From Halolamina pelagica (lineage in GTDB: Archaea; Halobacteriota; Halobacteria; Halobacteriales; Haloferacaceae), in NCBI RefSeq assembly GCF_900115675.1, contig NZ_FOXI01000002.1:124001-188000 (forward strand): a DNA stretch of 64,000 bases, in the 5' to 3' direction. Every line of letters begins with the position of its first letter. Position 1 is the first letter of the stretch. This document shows positions 34,625 to 43,841 of the stretch, one piece after another. The position numbers and the translations under genes were made by a program. Below the pieces are notes generated by a model, which did not search any database, was not told the origin of the DNA, and was given only the letters and a program-made list of their open reading frames with translations.

Positions 34625-35023
34625 CTACGAGATCAGCTCCGCGCTCTCGGTGGAGAGCTCGACGGTCACGTCCTCGGTCGCGTGCTGCTGGATCTGGTCG
34701 ATGTTCCGCGTGAGCACCTCGAGCACGTCCTCGGGCTCGGGGTAGACCAGCATGTTGCCGTCGTCGTCCTCCATCACCAGCTGGGTGTCGGAGAGTTGGA
34801 TCTGGCCGTCCTCGATCGACGCGACGATCGCGGGGAGCGCCTCCGAGCCGCCGGGCTCACCTTCCTTCACTTTGGTGATGTAGAGGCTGTCCATCCCGAT
34901 CAGGTCCTTGTACTCCCGGACCCGCTCGGCGGCGCTGACCATGTCTCGGGTCACCGCCGTCTTCTCGGGGTTCCCGTGTTCGCCCTCGTAGCAGTGTTTA
35001 CAGACCCGCAGTTCCATCCGCAT
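34625..35023 (-). CDS. Small acidic protein with one CxxC, unknown function
   Basis: Starting at ATG 35021-35023 gives 132 aa; ATG at 35017 would drop two residues and an earlier in-frame start adds about 13 less likely ones. It has CKHCYEGEHGN near the start, helical and acidic sequence after, and a mid region DTQLVMEDDDGNMLVYPEPED. One CxxC is too little for a zinc ribbon alone but could dimerise. Unknown family. It is convergent with the formate dehydrogenase operon. Confidence 0.6.
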   Translation of the reverse strand: MRMELRVCKHCYEGEHGNPEKTAVTRDMVSAAERVREYKDLIGMDSLYITKVKEGEPGGSEALPAIVASIEDGQIQLSDTQLVMEDDDGNMLVYPEPEDVLEVLTRNIDQIQQHATEDVTVELSTESAELIS

Positions 35024-35118
35024 ACACCGGCCTGGGGGATGGGGGCGGATATAGCTGTTCACCTCGGCCGATCGTTCGCGGTCCGGGGAATTATGGTGGA
35101 TGGGCTGTAACGAGGAGT

Positions 35119-35298
35119 ATGGCGAGTGAGTTAGTCAACATGGCCTACGCGTGGGCGGGCGTCGTCGTCGCCGTCGCCGGCGTGTTCGGCACGATGACGG
35201 TGACGGAGGGTCCCGAAGAGAACAACACGGCGTCTGGCGCGACGGCGATCGCCGTCGCAGTGTTCACCATCGCGCTGGTCGCGTCGCTGACGCTCTGA
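35119..35298 (+). CDS. 59-residue membrane protein
   Basis: The frame from ATG 35119 to TGA 35296-35298 encodes two hydrophobic helices: AYAWAGVVVAVAGVFGTMTV (residues 9-28) and TAIAVAVFTIALVASLTL (42-59), joined by a polar loop EGPEENNTASGA. The pattern is that of a real small membrane protein rather than chance. It lies between a minus-strand gene and the minus-strand helicase gene, with its own short leader. Function unknown. Confidence 0.6.
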   Translation: MASELVNMAYAWAGVVVAVAGVFGTMTVTEGPEENNTASGATAIAVAVFTIALVASLTL

Positions 35299-35378
35299 AC
35301 CGGGGCGTCTTCTCTCGACTCCCTGTTCGGGAGCGGTTTCGCCGGCGTTAGGCCCACTCATACCCCGTGAACCGGCGC

Positions 35379-38300
35379 CTACTGCTGACAGTTCCACCGG
35401 CGGTCCGCGAGTCGATCAAGCCGATCGCGCACAGCCGCCTCGCCAGCGGTGACGACGGTCGTCTCTCGGTGTGCGCCGACGGTCGTGACCGTCGCCGTCA
35501 CCGAAGTTCCCTCCTGTCGCTCCAGGAGCCACGCGTACGTCGCCGCCTGTAGCTCGTAGCGGTCCCGGAGGTCGGGCTCGGGCGGCCGTAGTCCGATCTT
35601 GAGTTCGTCGACGTGCCACTGGCCGTCCCGGTCGACGGAGACCACGTCGGCGCGACCGCCGACTTCGACGGCTAGCCCGGCCACGCGGACGACCGCGTCG
35701 AGTGGCTCCTCGACGTACCGCTGCCGGCTCGCCACCAATCGCTCGTACACCTCCGTCTCTGCCAACTGCGGGCAGAGTGTCCCTTCGACGTAGCGCCGTA
35801 ACTGCTCGCGCTCGTCGGACGCGACCCCACGGGCGTGCTCGCGAACCGCGCGGTCCAGCGCAGCGGGCACTGGCCCCTCGCAGTTTCGGAGCGTCCCGGC
35901 GTCGACGCCCGCCGAGAGCGCGGCTGCGAACACGTCGTGGGCCACGTCGCCGACGACCTCCGGCCCCATCGTCTCGAAGGAGAGCGGCACGGTGACGCCG
36001 TCCTGTTCGGCGTGGAGCGCCTGCCCGCTCAGGTGGGCCAGCACGCCCGCCTCCGGCGCCGCCGAGAGCTCGTACACCGTGCTCGGGTTGACGAACCGCG
36101 GCGTCCAGCCCCGATCAGCGAGGGGATCGGGGCCGTCGACGGTCGCCGGCTCGCTCGCCGCCGCACCGGTCGGTTCGGGCGTCCCGCCCGCCGCGCGGTG
36201 AACGGCCACCGTCAACGGGTCGTGTTCGCCAGGGGTGGCGACGGTGTACTCGTCGGGTCGCTCGGCGTCGAACGCCAGCGCGTCCCGAAGCGTGTCGACC
36301 CAGCGGTCCCGCGGCGTCGGCGCCGAGCGCCGGCCGGGCAGCGGGAGCACGAGGTGGTCCCGCGCCCGCGAGAGCGCGACGTACAGCAGGCGCCAGCGCT
36401 CGGCGCGCGCGGCCGCGACCGGGCTGCGAAGCGGCGGTGCCCCGGCGAGGCGGGACGGGTCCGCCTCGACCCACTGCTCGCTCGCCCAGCGCAGTCCCGC
36501 GTCGCCGTCGCCCGGCGAGGCGTCGGGGTCGTACGGCCCGTCGGCGAGCACCGTCCCACCGAGATCGGGGTAGTCGTCGCCGAGGTCGATCTCCGGCGGC
36601 GCGAGCGCGACGTGGCGGCCGTGGGCGACGAACTGATCGAGATAGGCGCCGTAGCGACCGAGTCCGGTACCGAGATCCGCGACTGCGACCACGTCGTCCT
36701 CGTCGCCCTTCGCGCCGTGGATGGTGCGGAAGGTCACGTCGGCTTCGGCGGCGGTCGGGAGGCTCGGACCGCTCTTCGGGTTCCGCCGTGCGTGATCCAG
36801 CGCCGCCGCGAGTTCGGCCAGCGAGAACGTCCGGTCGCCCTCCCAGTCGGCGACGACGCCCACCAGTCGGTCGAGCACGGCCGCGTGGTCGGCCGCCGTC
36901 GCGCTCTGGTCCAGCGGGTCGGCCGCGAGCGAGAGCGTCTCGATCACGTCGCTCACCACGTCCGCGCCGGCGGCGGCGAGGTGGTCGGCGCGTCGGCGCG
37001 CGAGGTCGGCGAGTCCGTCGACGACCGCGGCGTTTCCGCCGCGCATCGACCCGGCGTCAGCGACCGCAGTGATCGACCAGTCCGCCCGCATAAGTTTGTC
37101 GACGAGCCCCGTGACCGGCAGGTCGTCGTCGTTGACTAGCCGCAGCGTCGCTTCCTGGGTCGTGGGGGCGCGGAGCCAGTCGACGACTGCACAGACCGCG
37201 CCGACGAGCGGGTGGTCGAACAACGCGCGGCTGGTGTCCCGGACCGAGAGTCCGGCGTCGGCGAAGGCGTCGACGTAGGCGTCCATGTGGGTGCGGCGGT
37301 GGAACAGCACCGTGACGCCCGGGTCCTCGCCGTCCTCGCGCTCGAAGCGGTCGGACGCCAGCCCCGTCGCGATGCAGTCGGCCAGCGCCTCGGCCTCACC
37401 GAGCCCCTCCTCGGGATCGACCCACGTCGGCGAGCCGGGGCGGCCGTGCTCGGGGAACGCGGCGACGTGGACGCTCGGCTCGGCCGTCGACCCGCGAACG
37501 GCCGAGAGGGGTTCGTACGGCCCGATCTCCCGCTCGTCGGCCGCGGCGTCGGCGGCCCCCCGGGTCGGATCGGTGAACACCGGCTCGAAGACGGTGTCGA
37601 TCGCGGCTGCGATCGCCGGGCGAGGGCGGTACGTCCGGGTCGCGCTCCGGCGTTCGTGGGTCTCCCAGTCGATCCCGAAGTAGCGGCCGTCCGCCGCCGC
37701 GGCGTCGAACAGGCTCGGCTGTGCGTTGCGCCAGGCGTAGATGCACTGCTCGCGGTCGCCGACCAGCAGCACGCGAGTGTCGGCGTCGACCAGCGGCGCG
37801 AGCGCGTCGTGCTGGGCTCGCGAGACGTCCTGTGCCTCGTCGACGATCACCGTCGAGAGTCGACCGGTCCAGCGCTCCCGCAAGCGCTCGCGGAACGGGC
37901 TCTCGTACCCCCCGCTCTCGAAGAACGTCGCGATCCAGTGGGCGACGTCGACGTGGGCCAGCACACCGGACGCCCGGCAGGCCTCGTCGTAGGCGTCGAG
38001 GTAGGCCGGCAGCACCGTACAGAGCGCGTCGACGGCCTCGAACCAGCGGTCGTGGCAGTCGGCGTCCGCGTCGACGACCGTCCCCGCGTCGCCCGCCGGA
38101 TCAGCGTCCAGTTCTCGTTCGACGGCCGCGCGTTCCTCGGCGCCGAAGAAGCGCTCGGTGTCACGCAGCACCGCCTCGAGCGACGCCGGCGGGCCGTCGG
38201 GGTAGGTGCCCGAGACCGCCGCTTCCAGTCGCTCGCGGAGGTCGGGGACCGAGAGCCGACGTTCGCGACAGGCGCTGCGAGCGGCCGCCAGCAGTCCGGC

Positions 38301-38888
38301 GGTGTCGGCGTCGTACCGCCCGCCGGGGTAGCCGTCGTCGAGCGTCGCGAGCGCCGCCGACAACGACGCGTCGCTCCGAACCGCGTCGAGCGCGTCGCCG
38401 TGGACCTGAGCGAGGGCGGCGCTGTCGCCGACTTCCGGTACCTCGTCGAACCCGACCTCGCCGGCCACCGCCTCGAAGACGGCGCCGAGCACGCTGTCGA
38501 TGGTGCCGACGCGGTCGCTCCCGCGGAGCACGCTCCCCAGTTCGGACGCCGTCTCGTCGTCCAGTCCCACCGGTGCCTCCGGGTCCTCGGCGAACCCGCG
38601 GAGTGCCCGCTCCACGCCCGGGAGGATGCTCGCGGCGTCGTCCCGGGAGAACGAGGTGAGACAGAGCGTCTCCGTGGGGCTGTCGACGCCCGCCCGGGCC
38701 TTCCGTGCGAGGTCCTCCGCGGCGACGCTATCGGCGGTGACGGACTTGCCGGCCCCCGGACCGCAGTCGAGCACGAACAGCCCCGACTCGGCGGCGAAGA
38801 AGGCGTCGCGGATCTCGGCCTGGGCCCCTTCAAGTCGGCGGTAGCCGTCCCCATCCGGGCCGGCTCCGACCGACTCCTTATCGGTCAT
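35379..38888 (-). CDS. UvrD-family helicase with C-terminal PD-(D/E)XK nuclease (AddA-like)
   Basis: The 1169-aa protein has the superfamily 1 helicase motifs in order: Walker A DCGPGAGKS (41-49), Walker B TVIVDEAQDVSRAQ (about 340-355), VGDREQCIYAWRNA, RTYRPRPAI, RTIHGAKGDEDDVVAV and LLYVALSRARDHL. Near the C-terminus GGRADVVSVDRDG...HVDELKIG followed by YELQAATYAW is a PD-(D/E)XK nuclease core (D...ELK). Helicase plus nuclease in one chain is the AddA plan. Its start overlaps the stop of the AddB-like gene (ATGA, 38885-38888). Archaeal recombination normally relies on HerA-NurA/Mre11-Rad50, so this would be an additional DNA end-processing or defence system. Exact role unknown. Confidence 0.85.
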   Translation of the reverse strand: MTDKESVGAGPDGDGYRRLEGAQAEIRDAFFAAESGLFVLDCGPGAGKSVTADSVAAEDLARKARAGVDSPTETLCLTSFSRDDAASILPGVERALRGFAEDPEAPVGLDDETASELGSVLRGSDRVGTIDSVLGAVFEAVAGEVGFDEVPEVGDSAALAQVHGDALDAVRSDASLSAALATLDDGYPGGRYDADTAGLLAAARSACRERRLSVPDLRERLEAAVSGTYPDGPPASLEAVLRDTERFFGAEERAAVERELDADPAGDAGTVVDADADCHDRWFEAVDALCTVLPAYLDAYDEACRASGVLAHVDVAHWIATFFESGGYESPFRERLRERWTGRLSTVIVDEAQDVSRAQHDALAPLVDADTRVLLVGDREQCIYAWRNAQPSLFDAAAADGRYFGIDWETHERRSATRTYRPRPAIAAAIDTVFEPVFTDPTRGAADAAADEREIGPYEPLSAVRGSTAEPSVHVAAFPEHGRPGSPTWVDPEEGLGEAEALADCIATGLASDRFEREDGEDPGVTVLFHRRTHMDAYVDAFADAGLSVRDTSRALFDHPLVGAVCAVVDWLRAPTTQEATLRLVNDDDLPVTGLVDKLMRADWSITAVADAGSMRGGNAAVVDGLADLARRRADHLAAAGADVVSDVIETLSLAADPLDQSATAADHAAVLDRLVGVVADWEGDRTFSLAELAAALDHARRNPKSGPSLPTAAEADVTFRTIHGAKGDEDDVVAVADLGTGLGRYGAYLDQFVAHGRHVALAPPEIDLGDDYPDLGGTVLADGPYDPDASPGDGDAGLRWASEQWVEADPSRLAGAPPLRSPVAAARAERWRLLYVALSRARDHLVLPLPGRRSAPTPRDRWVDTLRDALAFDAERPDEYTVATPGEHDPLTVAVHRAAGGTPEPTGAAASEPATVDGPDPLADRGWTPRFVNPSTVYELSAAPEAGVLAHLSGQALHAEQDGVTVPLSFETMGPEVVGDVAHDVFAAALSAGVDAGTLRNCEGPVPAALDRAVREHARGVASDEREQLRRYVEGTLCPQLAETEVYERLVASRQRYVEEPLDAVVRVAGLAVEVGGRADVVSVDRDGQWHVDELKIGLRPPEPDLRDRYELQAATYAWLLERQEGTSVTATVTTVGAHRETTVVTAGEAAVRDRLDRLADRRWNCQQ

Positions 38889-40927
38889 CGCGCAGCACCC
38901 CCGTCGGCGGCGAGGGCGTCCGGGAGCGTTCCCGTCGCAAGCAGCGACTGCGCCGCCGACTCGTCGACGCGCCGGGTCGGCACCTCCGCGAGTAGCGGCG
39001 AGCGCTCCCGCGTGGTCCCCTCACGGTCCCGGCGGTAGCGCGTGCAGGCCAGCGTCTCGGTCGCGGCGCCGAAGCCGCTGGCGAGGTGGTCCACCTCGCG
39101 GGCGGCGGTCCACCGGCCGGGGACCGCCAGCCGACAAGCGGCGGCGCTGTCGCCCGCGACGACTGCCTGCCGGAGCGCGTCCGGGAAGACGCTCTCCACG
39201 CGGCGCGGCCAGACGCCGTCGACCAACCCCACGGCGACGACGTGGGGCGCTTCGCGGAGCCACGCGTCCGTCGCGTCGATCACGTCGACGGCGGCGGCGT
39301 TCGCGTGCTCCCGGCGGCCGGGTCGGGTGGTGACCACGCGCTCGGCGAGGTCGGCGACGGCCAGCCACGACCGCGGCACGTCGCCCGCGTCCAGCCACTC
39401 CCGGTACTTCGCGCGGGTGTCGGTGAGGAGCTCCTCGATCCGCGAGAGCGCGCGCGCGTACCGCGAGGTGCGACCGAGATCGGCGGCGTCGGACGCGAAC
39501 ACGGTGGGCAGCGCGACCTCCCGGCCGGCCTCGACCAGCGGCTCGAACGTCCGGTGGAGTGCGGCGGGCTCGGGCGCCGCCGGCTGGTCGTCAGCCCAGT
39601 CGAGGAAGGTTCGGAGGGGGGCCGCCCCCGCCGGGGCGAGTTCGCCGTCCTCGACTGTATCAGCGAGTCGGTCGCGCCACCCGTCGAGACTGCGCGCGGG
39701 CAGGTCGCCCTCGGTTCCCGTCGACAGGGCGGCGCGCAGGTCGCCGACGGCGTCGGTGTCGAGTGGCCACGCCGTGGCGTCTTCGGCCGCGGCAGCTGGG
39801 GGAACCCAGTGGAACTCGACCGGGGCGAGCAGCTCGTCGAGCGTGAGCTCGTCTCGGCCGAGCACTGTACAGAGTGCCGCGAACTGCCGGTAGAGGATCG
39901 TTCGGTCGACCGGGAGCTGGGCCCAGACAGCGAGGTTCACGCCGTGCCGGTCCGCGGCGCGCCTGAGCGGTCGCTCGTACTCGCCGGCGTCGCGGGCGAC
40001 GACCAGCACGTCGCTCGGCGACGCGCCGTTGCGGAGGCGGGCGGCGACGACGGCGGCCGCGAGCCGCGCTTCCGCCTCGGGGGTGTCGGCGACGAGTTCC
40101 GCGGCCGCGGGCATCGGCGGGACGGCTCGCCCGCCGTCGTCGGCGTCGAGTTCGATGTCGTCGCCGAGCCGGTTCGGCAGTCGCTCGACGATCGCCGGCC
40201 CGGTACCCGGGCGCAGCGAGAGCGTCACCCCGACGCCGCCCGTGGCCGCGGCGCCGAGCAGTTCCGAGAGCGGGGCGTCGACGACGCTCACGCCGGCGAC
40301 GGCGAGGCGACGCGCTTCGGGGAACGCCTCGCGCCAGAGCCCAGGGTCCTCCCGGAGCGCGCCGGCGGCGGCCGGCAGCAGCGTCTCGCGGGAGTGGACC
40401 GCGCCGGCGCGGTCGATCAGCCCCCGCTCCAGCGCGCGGACGCCGGCGACGACGTCGTCGGTGTCCCGTCCCGCGACTGCGGGCAGGTCGTCGGCGACCG
40501 CCGCGAGCGCGTCAAGTCGCTGCTCGTCCCAGCCGGTCAGCTCGGCGACGCGGCTGTGCGCCGCCGCGATCGTCTCGGCACGCGCGGGGAGGTCGCTCCC
40601 GAACGCGGCACGGAGTCGCTCGTTCGCCGCCGTGTCGCGCCGGAGGAGTGCCTCCACGTGTTTGAGCCGGTCGATGCGGTCGATCGTCTCGCTCGGGCTC
40701 CCGGCGGCGTCGAGGAGTTGGGCCGCGATCGCGGTCGCGTCGGTGAGCCAGAGGCTGCTCCGCGGGCTGGCGCGCTCGGCCAGGCGTCGCTTCAGGTTCC
40801 GGCGGTGGAGTCGTTCGGGCGTGACGACGAACTCGGCGGGTTCGGGGGCTCGATCCGCCCGATCGAGCAGTTCGTCGGGGTCGCCGACGACCGCCCGAAC
40901 TGAGCCCGGGGCGCTGGTCTCGGTCAT
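38885..40927 (-). CDS. AddB-like partner of the helicase-nuclease
   Basis: From the ATG at 40925-40927 the protein is 680 aa. It carries no Walker A motif, but its layout follows AddB/RexB: an N-terminal strand VRAVVGDPDELLDRA, a region with VAGVSVVDAPLSELLGAAATGG, a SPSDVLVVARDAGEY stretch like helicase motif IV of inactive partners, and PHVVAVGLVDGVWPRR, which resembles the sequence near motif V of AddB-type proteins. The four-cysteine iron-sulfur staple of bacterial AddB nuclease domains is absent. It is translationally coupled to the helicase-nuclease gene. The assignment rests mainly on this coupling and on overall pattern, so it is an inference. Confidence 0.6.
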   Translation of the reverse strand: MTETSAPGSVRAVVGDPDELLDRADRAPEPAEFVVTPERLHRRNLKRRLAERASPRSSLWLTDATAIAAQLLDAAGSPSETIDRIDRLKHVEALLRRDTAANERLRAAFGSDLPARAETIAAAHSRVAELTGWDEQRLDALAAVADDLPAVAGRDTDDVVAGVRALERGLIDRAGAVHSRETLLPAAAGALREDPGLWREAFPEARRLAVAGVSVVDAPLSELLGAAATGGVGVTLSLRPGTGPAIVERLPNRLGDDIELDADDGGRAVPPMPAAAELVADTPEAEARLAAAVVAARLRNGASPSDVLVVARDAGEYERPLRRAADRHGVNLAVWAQLPVDRTILYRQFAALCTVLGRDELTLDELLAPVEFHWVPPAAAAEDATAWPLDTDAVGDLRAALSTGTEGDLPARSLDGWRDRLADTVEDGELAPAGAAPLRTFLDWADDQPAAPEPAALHRTFEPLVEAGREVALPTVFASDAADLGRTSRYARALSRIEELLTDTRAKYREWLDAGDVPRSWLAVADLAERVVTTRPGRREHANAAAVDVIDATDAWLREAPHVVAVGLVDGVWPRRVESVFPDALRQAVVAGDSAAACRLAVPGRWTAAREVDHLASGFGAATETLACTRYRRDREGTTRERSPLLAEVPTRRVDESAAQSLLATGTLPDALAADGGAAR

Positions 40928-41057
40928 GCGGGGGAGATAGCTCCGACGTGGCTCCCGACCGGTAAGAATCCGTGGGACAGGGGCGGAGCCGCCACGCACT
41001 CGCGACAATATTCACCGGAATCCTGCGGTGTATCGCTCGTCGGCGTGGGGCACGAGC

Positions 41058-42050
41058 ATGGAGATCACGGTACTGAGCACCGGCGGCACCATCGCCAGCA
41101 CCGGCAGCGACGACGGCAAGACGCCGACGAAGGCGGGCGAGGAGCTGATCGAGGCCGTCCCCGGCCTGGGGGACCTGGCGTCGTTCACGGTCGAACGGGT
41201 CGCGAGCGTCTCGGGGTTCGACGTGACGTGGGACCGCGCGGGCGGGCTCCGGCGGGCCGCCGAGCGCGCAGCCGACACGTCGGACGGGATCGTCGTCACC
41301 CACGGCACCGACACGATGGCGGAGTCGGCGTACCTGCTGGACCTGACGACCGAGCTCGACGTGCCGGTGGCGTTCACCGGCGCGCAGCGACCGTTCGACG
41401 AGGTCGGGACCGACGGTCCACCGAACCTGCTCGCGGCAGTCCGGACGGTCACCCACGAACGGGTCGATTCGGGGACGTACCTCGTGTTCGACGACGAGGT
41501 TCACGCCGCGCGCGACGTGGTGAAGTCCCACACCAGCGCGCTCTCGACGTTCCGCTCGCCCGCGCGCGGCCCGGTGGGCGAGTTCACGCCAGCGGGGCTC
41601 AGGCTGTTCCGGGAGCCCCGGAGCTACTCGGCGTCAGCACCGACGGTCGACGAGGTCACGGCCGAGATCCCCGTCCTCACGTCCGGGCTCGGCGTGAGCG
41701 GGGAGACGCTCCGCCGGGTCGTCGACCTCGACGACGGCCCGGCTGCCGACGGCGTCGTCGTCGCCGGGACGGGGCTGGGAAACACGACCGGCTCGCTCTG
41801 TGACGCGATCGCGGACGCCCGCGAAGCCGGGGTTCCGGTCGTGATCGCGTCCCGATGCCACGAGGGCGCGACGGCGCCGCTGTACGGCGGCGACGGCGGC
41901 GGCACCACGCTCGACGGGCTGGGGGTGCTGTGGGCGGGTGACCTCCCGGCGTGGAAGGCACGGATCAAACTCGCCGTCGCGCTGGCGGCCGGCGACGACG
42001 GCGTCGACGGGTCGTTCTTCGAGCGCGGCCTCCGGGAGCCGGGGCGCTGA
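41058..42050 (+). CDS. L-asparaginase
   Basis: The ATG at 41058 gives 330 aa starting MEITVLSTGGTIAS, which contains the first catalytic threonine motif (TGGTIAS). The second, VVTHGTDTMAESAYLL, supplies Thr/Asp. SHTSALSTF and AGTGLGNT are also family blocks. It hydrolyses asparagine (and perhaps glutamine) to aspartate and ammonia. No signal peptide, so cytoplasmic (type I). A start 10 codons upstream is possible, but the strand begins at this ATG. Archaeal GatD is an alternative, but no GatE partner is nearby. Confidence 0.85.
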   Translation: MEITVLSTGGTIASTGSDDGKTPTKAGEELIEAVPGLGDLASFTVERVASVSGFDVTWDRAGGLRRAAERAADTSDGIVVTHGTDTMAESAYLLDLTTELDVPVAFTGAQRPFDEVGTDGPPNLLAAVRTVTHERVDSGTYLVFDDEVHAARDVVKSHTSALSTFRSPARGPVGEFTPAGLRLFREPRSYSASAPTVDEVTAEIPVLTSGLGVSGETLRRVVDLDDGPAADGVVVAGTGLGNTTGSLCDAIADAREAGVPVVIASRCHEGATAPLYGGDGGGTTLDGLGVLWAGDLPAWKARIKLAVALAAGDDGVDGSFFERGLREPGR

Positions 42051-42091
42051 GGACCGGAGCGGAGAAACGGTCCGTCAGTCGATGATCGGAA

Positions 42092-43072
42092 TCAGGCCTC
42101 GGGCGCGGCGTCGATGGTCGGCACCTCGACCGAGTCGAGCACGTCCTCGATCACGCTCGCCTTCTCGATGCCGTCGACCTGTGCCTCGGGCGTGAGCACG
42201 AGTCGGTGCGCCAGGGCGGGCCCGGCGACGGCTTTCACGTCGTCGGGCGTGAGGAACTCTCGGGAGCGAAGCGTCGCGTGGGCGCGGCCGATCTCGAACA
42301 GTCGCTGGGTCCCGCGGGGGGAGACGCCGACCTCGACGCGTCGGTCCTGTCGGGTCGCCCGAGCGACGTCGGCGATGTACTCCAGGAGGTCCGGATCGGC
42401 GTGGACTGACTCGGGCACCTGCTGGAGCGTCTCGACCATCCCGTCCGCCAGGACGCGATCGACGGTGGGTACCTGTTCGGTGCGGCCCGCGCGGCGACGG
42501 AGCAGTTCGATCTCGCCGTCGCGCTCGGGGTAGCCCATCGAGTCCTTCACCGCGAAGCGGTCGACCTGCGCCTCCGGCAGCGGGAACGTCCCCTCGCTCT
42601 CGACGGGGTTCTGGGTCGCGATCACGATGAAGGGCTCCGGGAGCTCCCGGGTCTCACCCTCGACGGTGACCTGCCCCTCGGCCATGGCCTCGAGCAGCGC
42701 CGCCTGGGTCTTCGGCGGCGCGCGGTTGATCTCGTCCGCGAGGACCACGTTCGCGAACACGGGACCGGGCTGGAACTCGAAGTCGCCCTCGTTCTCGTGG
42801 AACACGTTCGTCCCGGTGATGTCCGCCGGCAGGAGGTCCGGCGTGAACTGGATGCGGGAGAAGGAGAGCCCCAGTGCCGTCGAGACGCTCTGGGCGGTCA
42901 GGGTCTTCCCCGTCCCGGGAACGTCCTCGAGCAGGACGTGGCCGCGGGCGAGAACCCCCACCAACACGGTTTCGAGGAACTCGCGGCGAACGATCACGGC
43001 TCCCTCGATGGCGTCGAGCACCGCCGCACAGCGCTCGCCCGCCTCCGAGGCGGAGGGCGTGTCAGTCGTCAT
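42092..43072 (-). CDS. MoxR-family AAA+ ATPase
   Basis: The 326-aa protein has a Walker A VPGTGKT, Walker B VVLADEINRAPPKTQAALLEAM, sensor 1 region IATQNPVESEGTFPLPEAQ and the C-terminal lid ending with ARATRQDRRVEVGVSPRG. MoxR ATPases act as chaperones that assemble metal centres or protein complexes, usually with a von Willebrand-domain partner. No such partner (DUF58 or VWA gene) lies next to it; a neighbouring Tat lipoprotein runs in the same direction. Confidence 0.9.
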   Translation of the reverse strand: MTTDTPSASEAGERCAAVLDAIEGAVIVRREFLETVLVGVLARGHVLLEDVPGTGKTLTAQSVSTALGLSFSRIQFTPDLLPADITGTNVFHENEGDFEFQPGPVFANVVLADEINRAPPKTQAALLEAMAEGQVTVEGETRELPEPFIVIATQNPVESEGTFPLPEAQVDRFAVKDSMGYPERDGEIELLRRRAGRTEQVPTVDRVLADGMVETLQQVPESVHADPDLLEYIADVARATRQDRRVEVGVSPRGTQRLFEIGRAHATLRSREFLTPDDVKAVAGPALAHRLVLTPEAQVDGIEKASVIEDVLDSVEVPTIDAAPEA

Positions 43073-43204
43073 TCACCCGTAGGTGACGCCGGGGGCTCAA
43101 AGTTCCTGCCCTCGACACCAACGTGAACAGTCCACACGACGGCGCGTTCACGAACCTGGGAGGGTCGACCGATCGAGAGCGTCCGGGATCGGTTCCGGCG
43201 GCGG

Positions 43205-43762
43205 TCAGTCCCCGCCCCTGCGGCCCTCGATGTCCGATGCGATGCTGTCGAGTTCTTGCATGATCTCGGTGTCCGACGGCATCCCCTCCCACGTCCGGCC
43301 GTAGGTCACGAGGTTCAGGCCGATCGCTGTCCCAACGACGAGGTCCGCGTCCGGCTGTCCCCACTCGGCGCCCATCACGTCGAAGTCCGTCGCGAACGCG
43401 CTGGTCATCACCCACGAGTTCCACGTGTCCCCGCAACCGTCGCCGAGCAACGCGACCGTGCGCCGGTCGGCGATCCACTCCGCAGCCCGATTCGGGGAGC
43501 GTTCCGTGTCCCCGGGAACCACGACGACGCCGGCGTCGGACGGCTCACTCCCCGTTGGTACCGCGTCCGGCGCCGAGAGATCGACGCCGTCGTCGAGATA
43601 GACGCGCTGCCGGTCGAGCGCGGCGAACGGCTGCTCCGTGGGGCTCTCACCGAGGCCGCTACAACCGGCCAGTGTTCCTGCCACCGATACCCCCGCGGCG
43701 AGCAGCGCCCGTCGACGGCCGGAGATCGACCAGTCTTCGCTGTCTCCGATTTCGAGTCGCAT
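43205..43762 (-). CDS. Tat-exported lipoprotein, unknown function
   Basis: The 185-aa protein has a Tat-type signal (GRRRALLAAGVSVAGTLAGCSG) ending in a lipobox LAGC, so it should be exported folded and lipid-anchored outside the cell. The mature part (VVVVPGDTERSPNRAAEWIADRRTVALLGDG, then FDVMGAEWGQPDADLVVG) looks like a small alpha/beta fold with no motif I recognise. Acidic, as expected for a surface protein. The next gene (minus strand) is the MoxR ATPase. Confidence 0.75.
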   Translation of the reverse strand: MRLEIGDSEDWSISGRRRALLAAGVSVAGTLAGCSGLGESPTEQPFAALDRQRVYLDDGVDLSAPDAVPTGSEPSDAGVVVVPGDTERSPNRAAEWIADRRTVALLGDGCGDTWNSWVMTSAFATDFDVMGAEWGQPDADLVVGTAIGLNLVTYGRTWEGMPSDTEIMQELDSIASDIEGRRGGD

Positions 43763-43841
43763 GACGGGCTCGTTGTACAGCCCTCGGTAAATCGTTCACT
43801 GAGGCACAGGTCCGCGTTTCACCCTCGGCGGCGGCATTTCA

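Noticed and set aside
36115-36474. Arg-rich frame inside the helicase-nuclease gene
   Set aside because: Out-of-frame reading of a confirmed gene.
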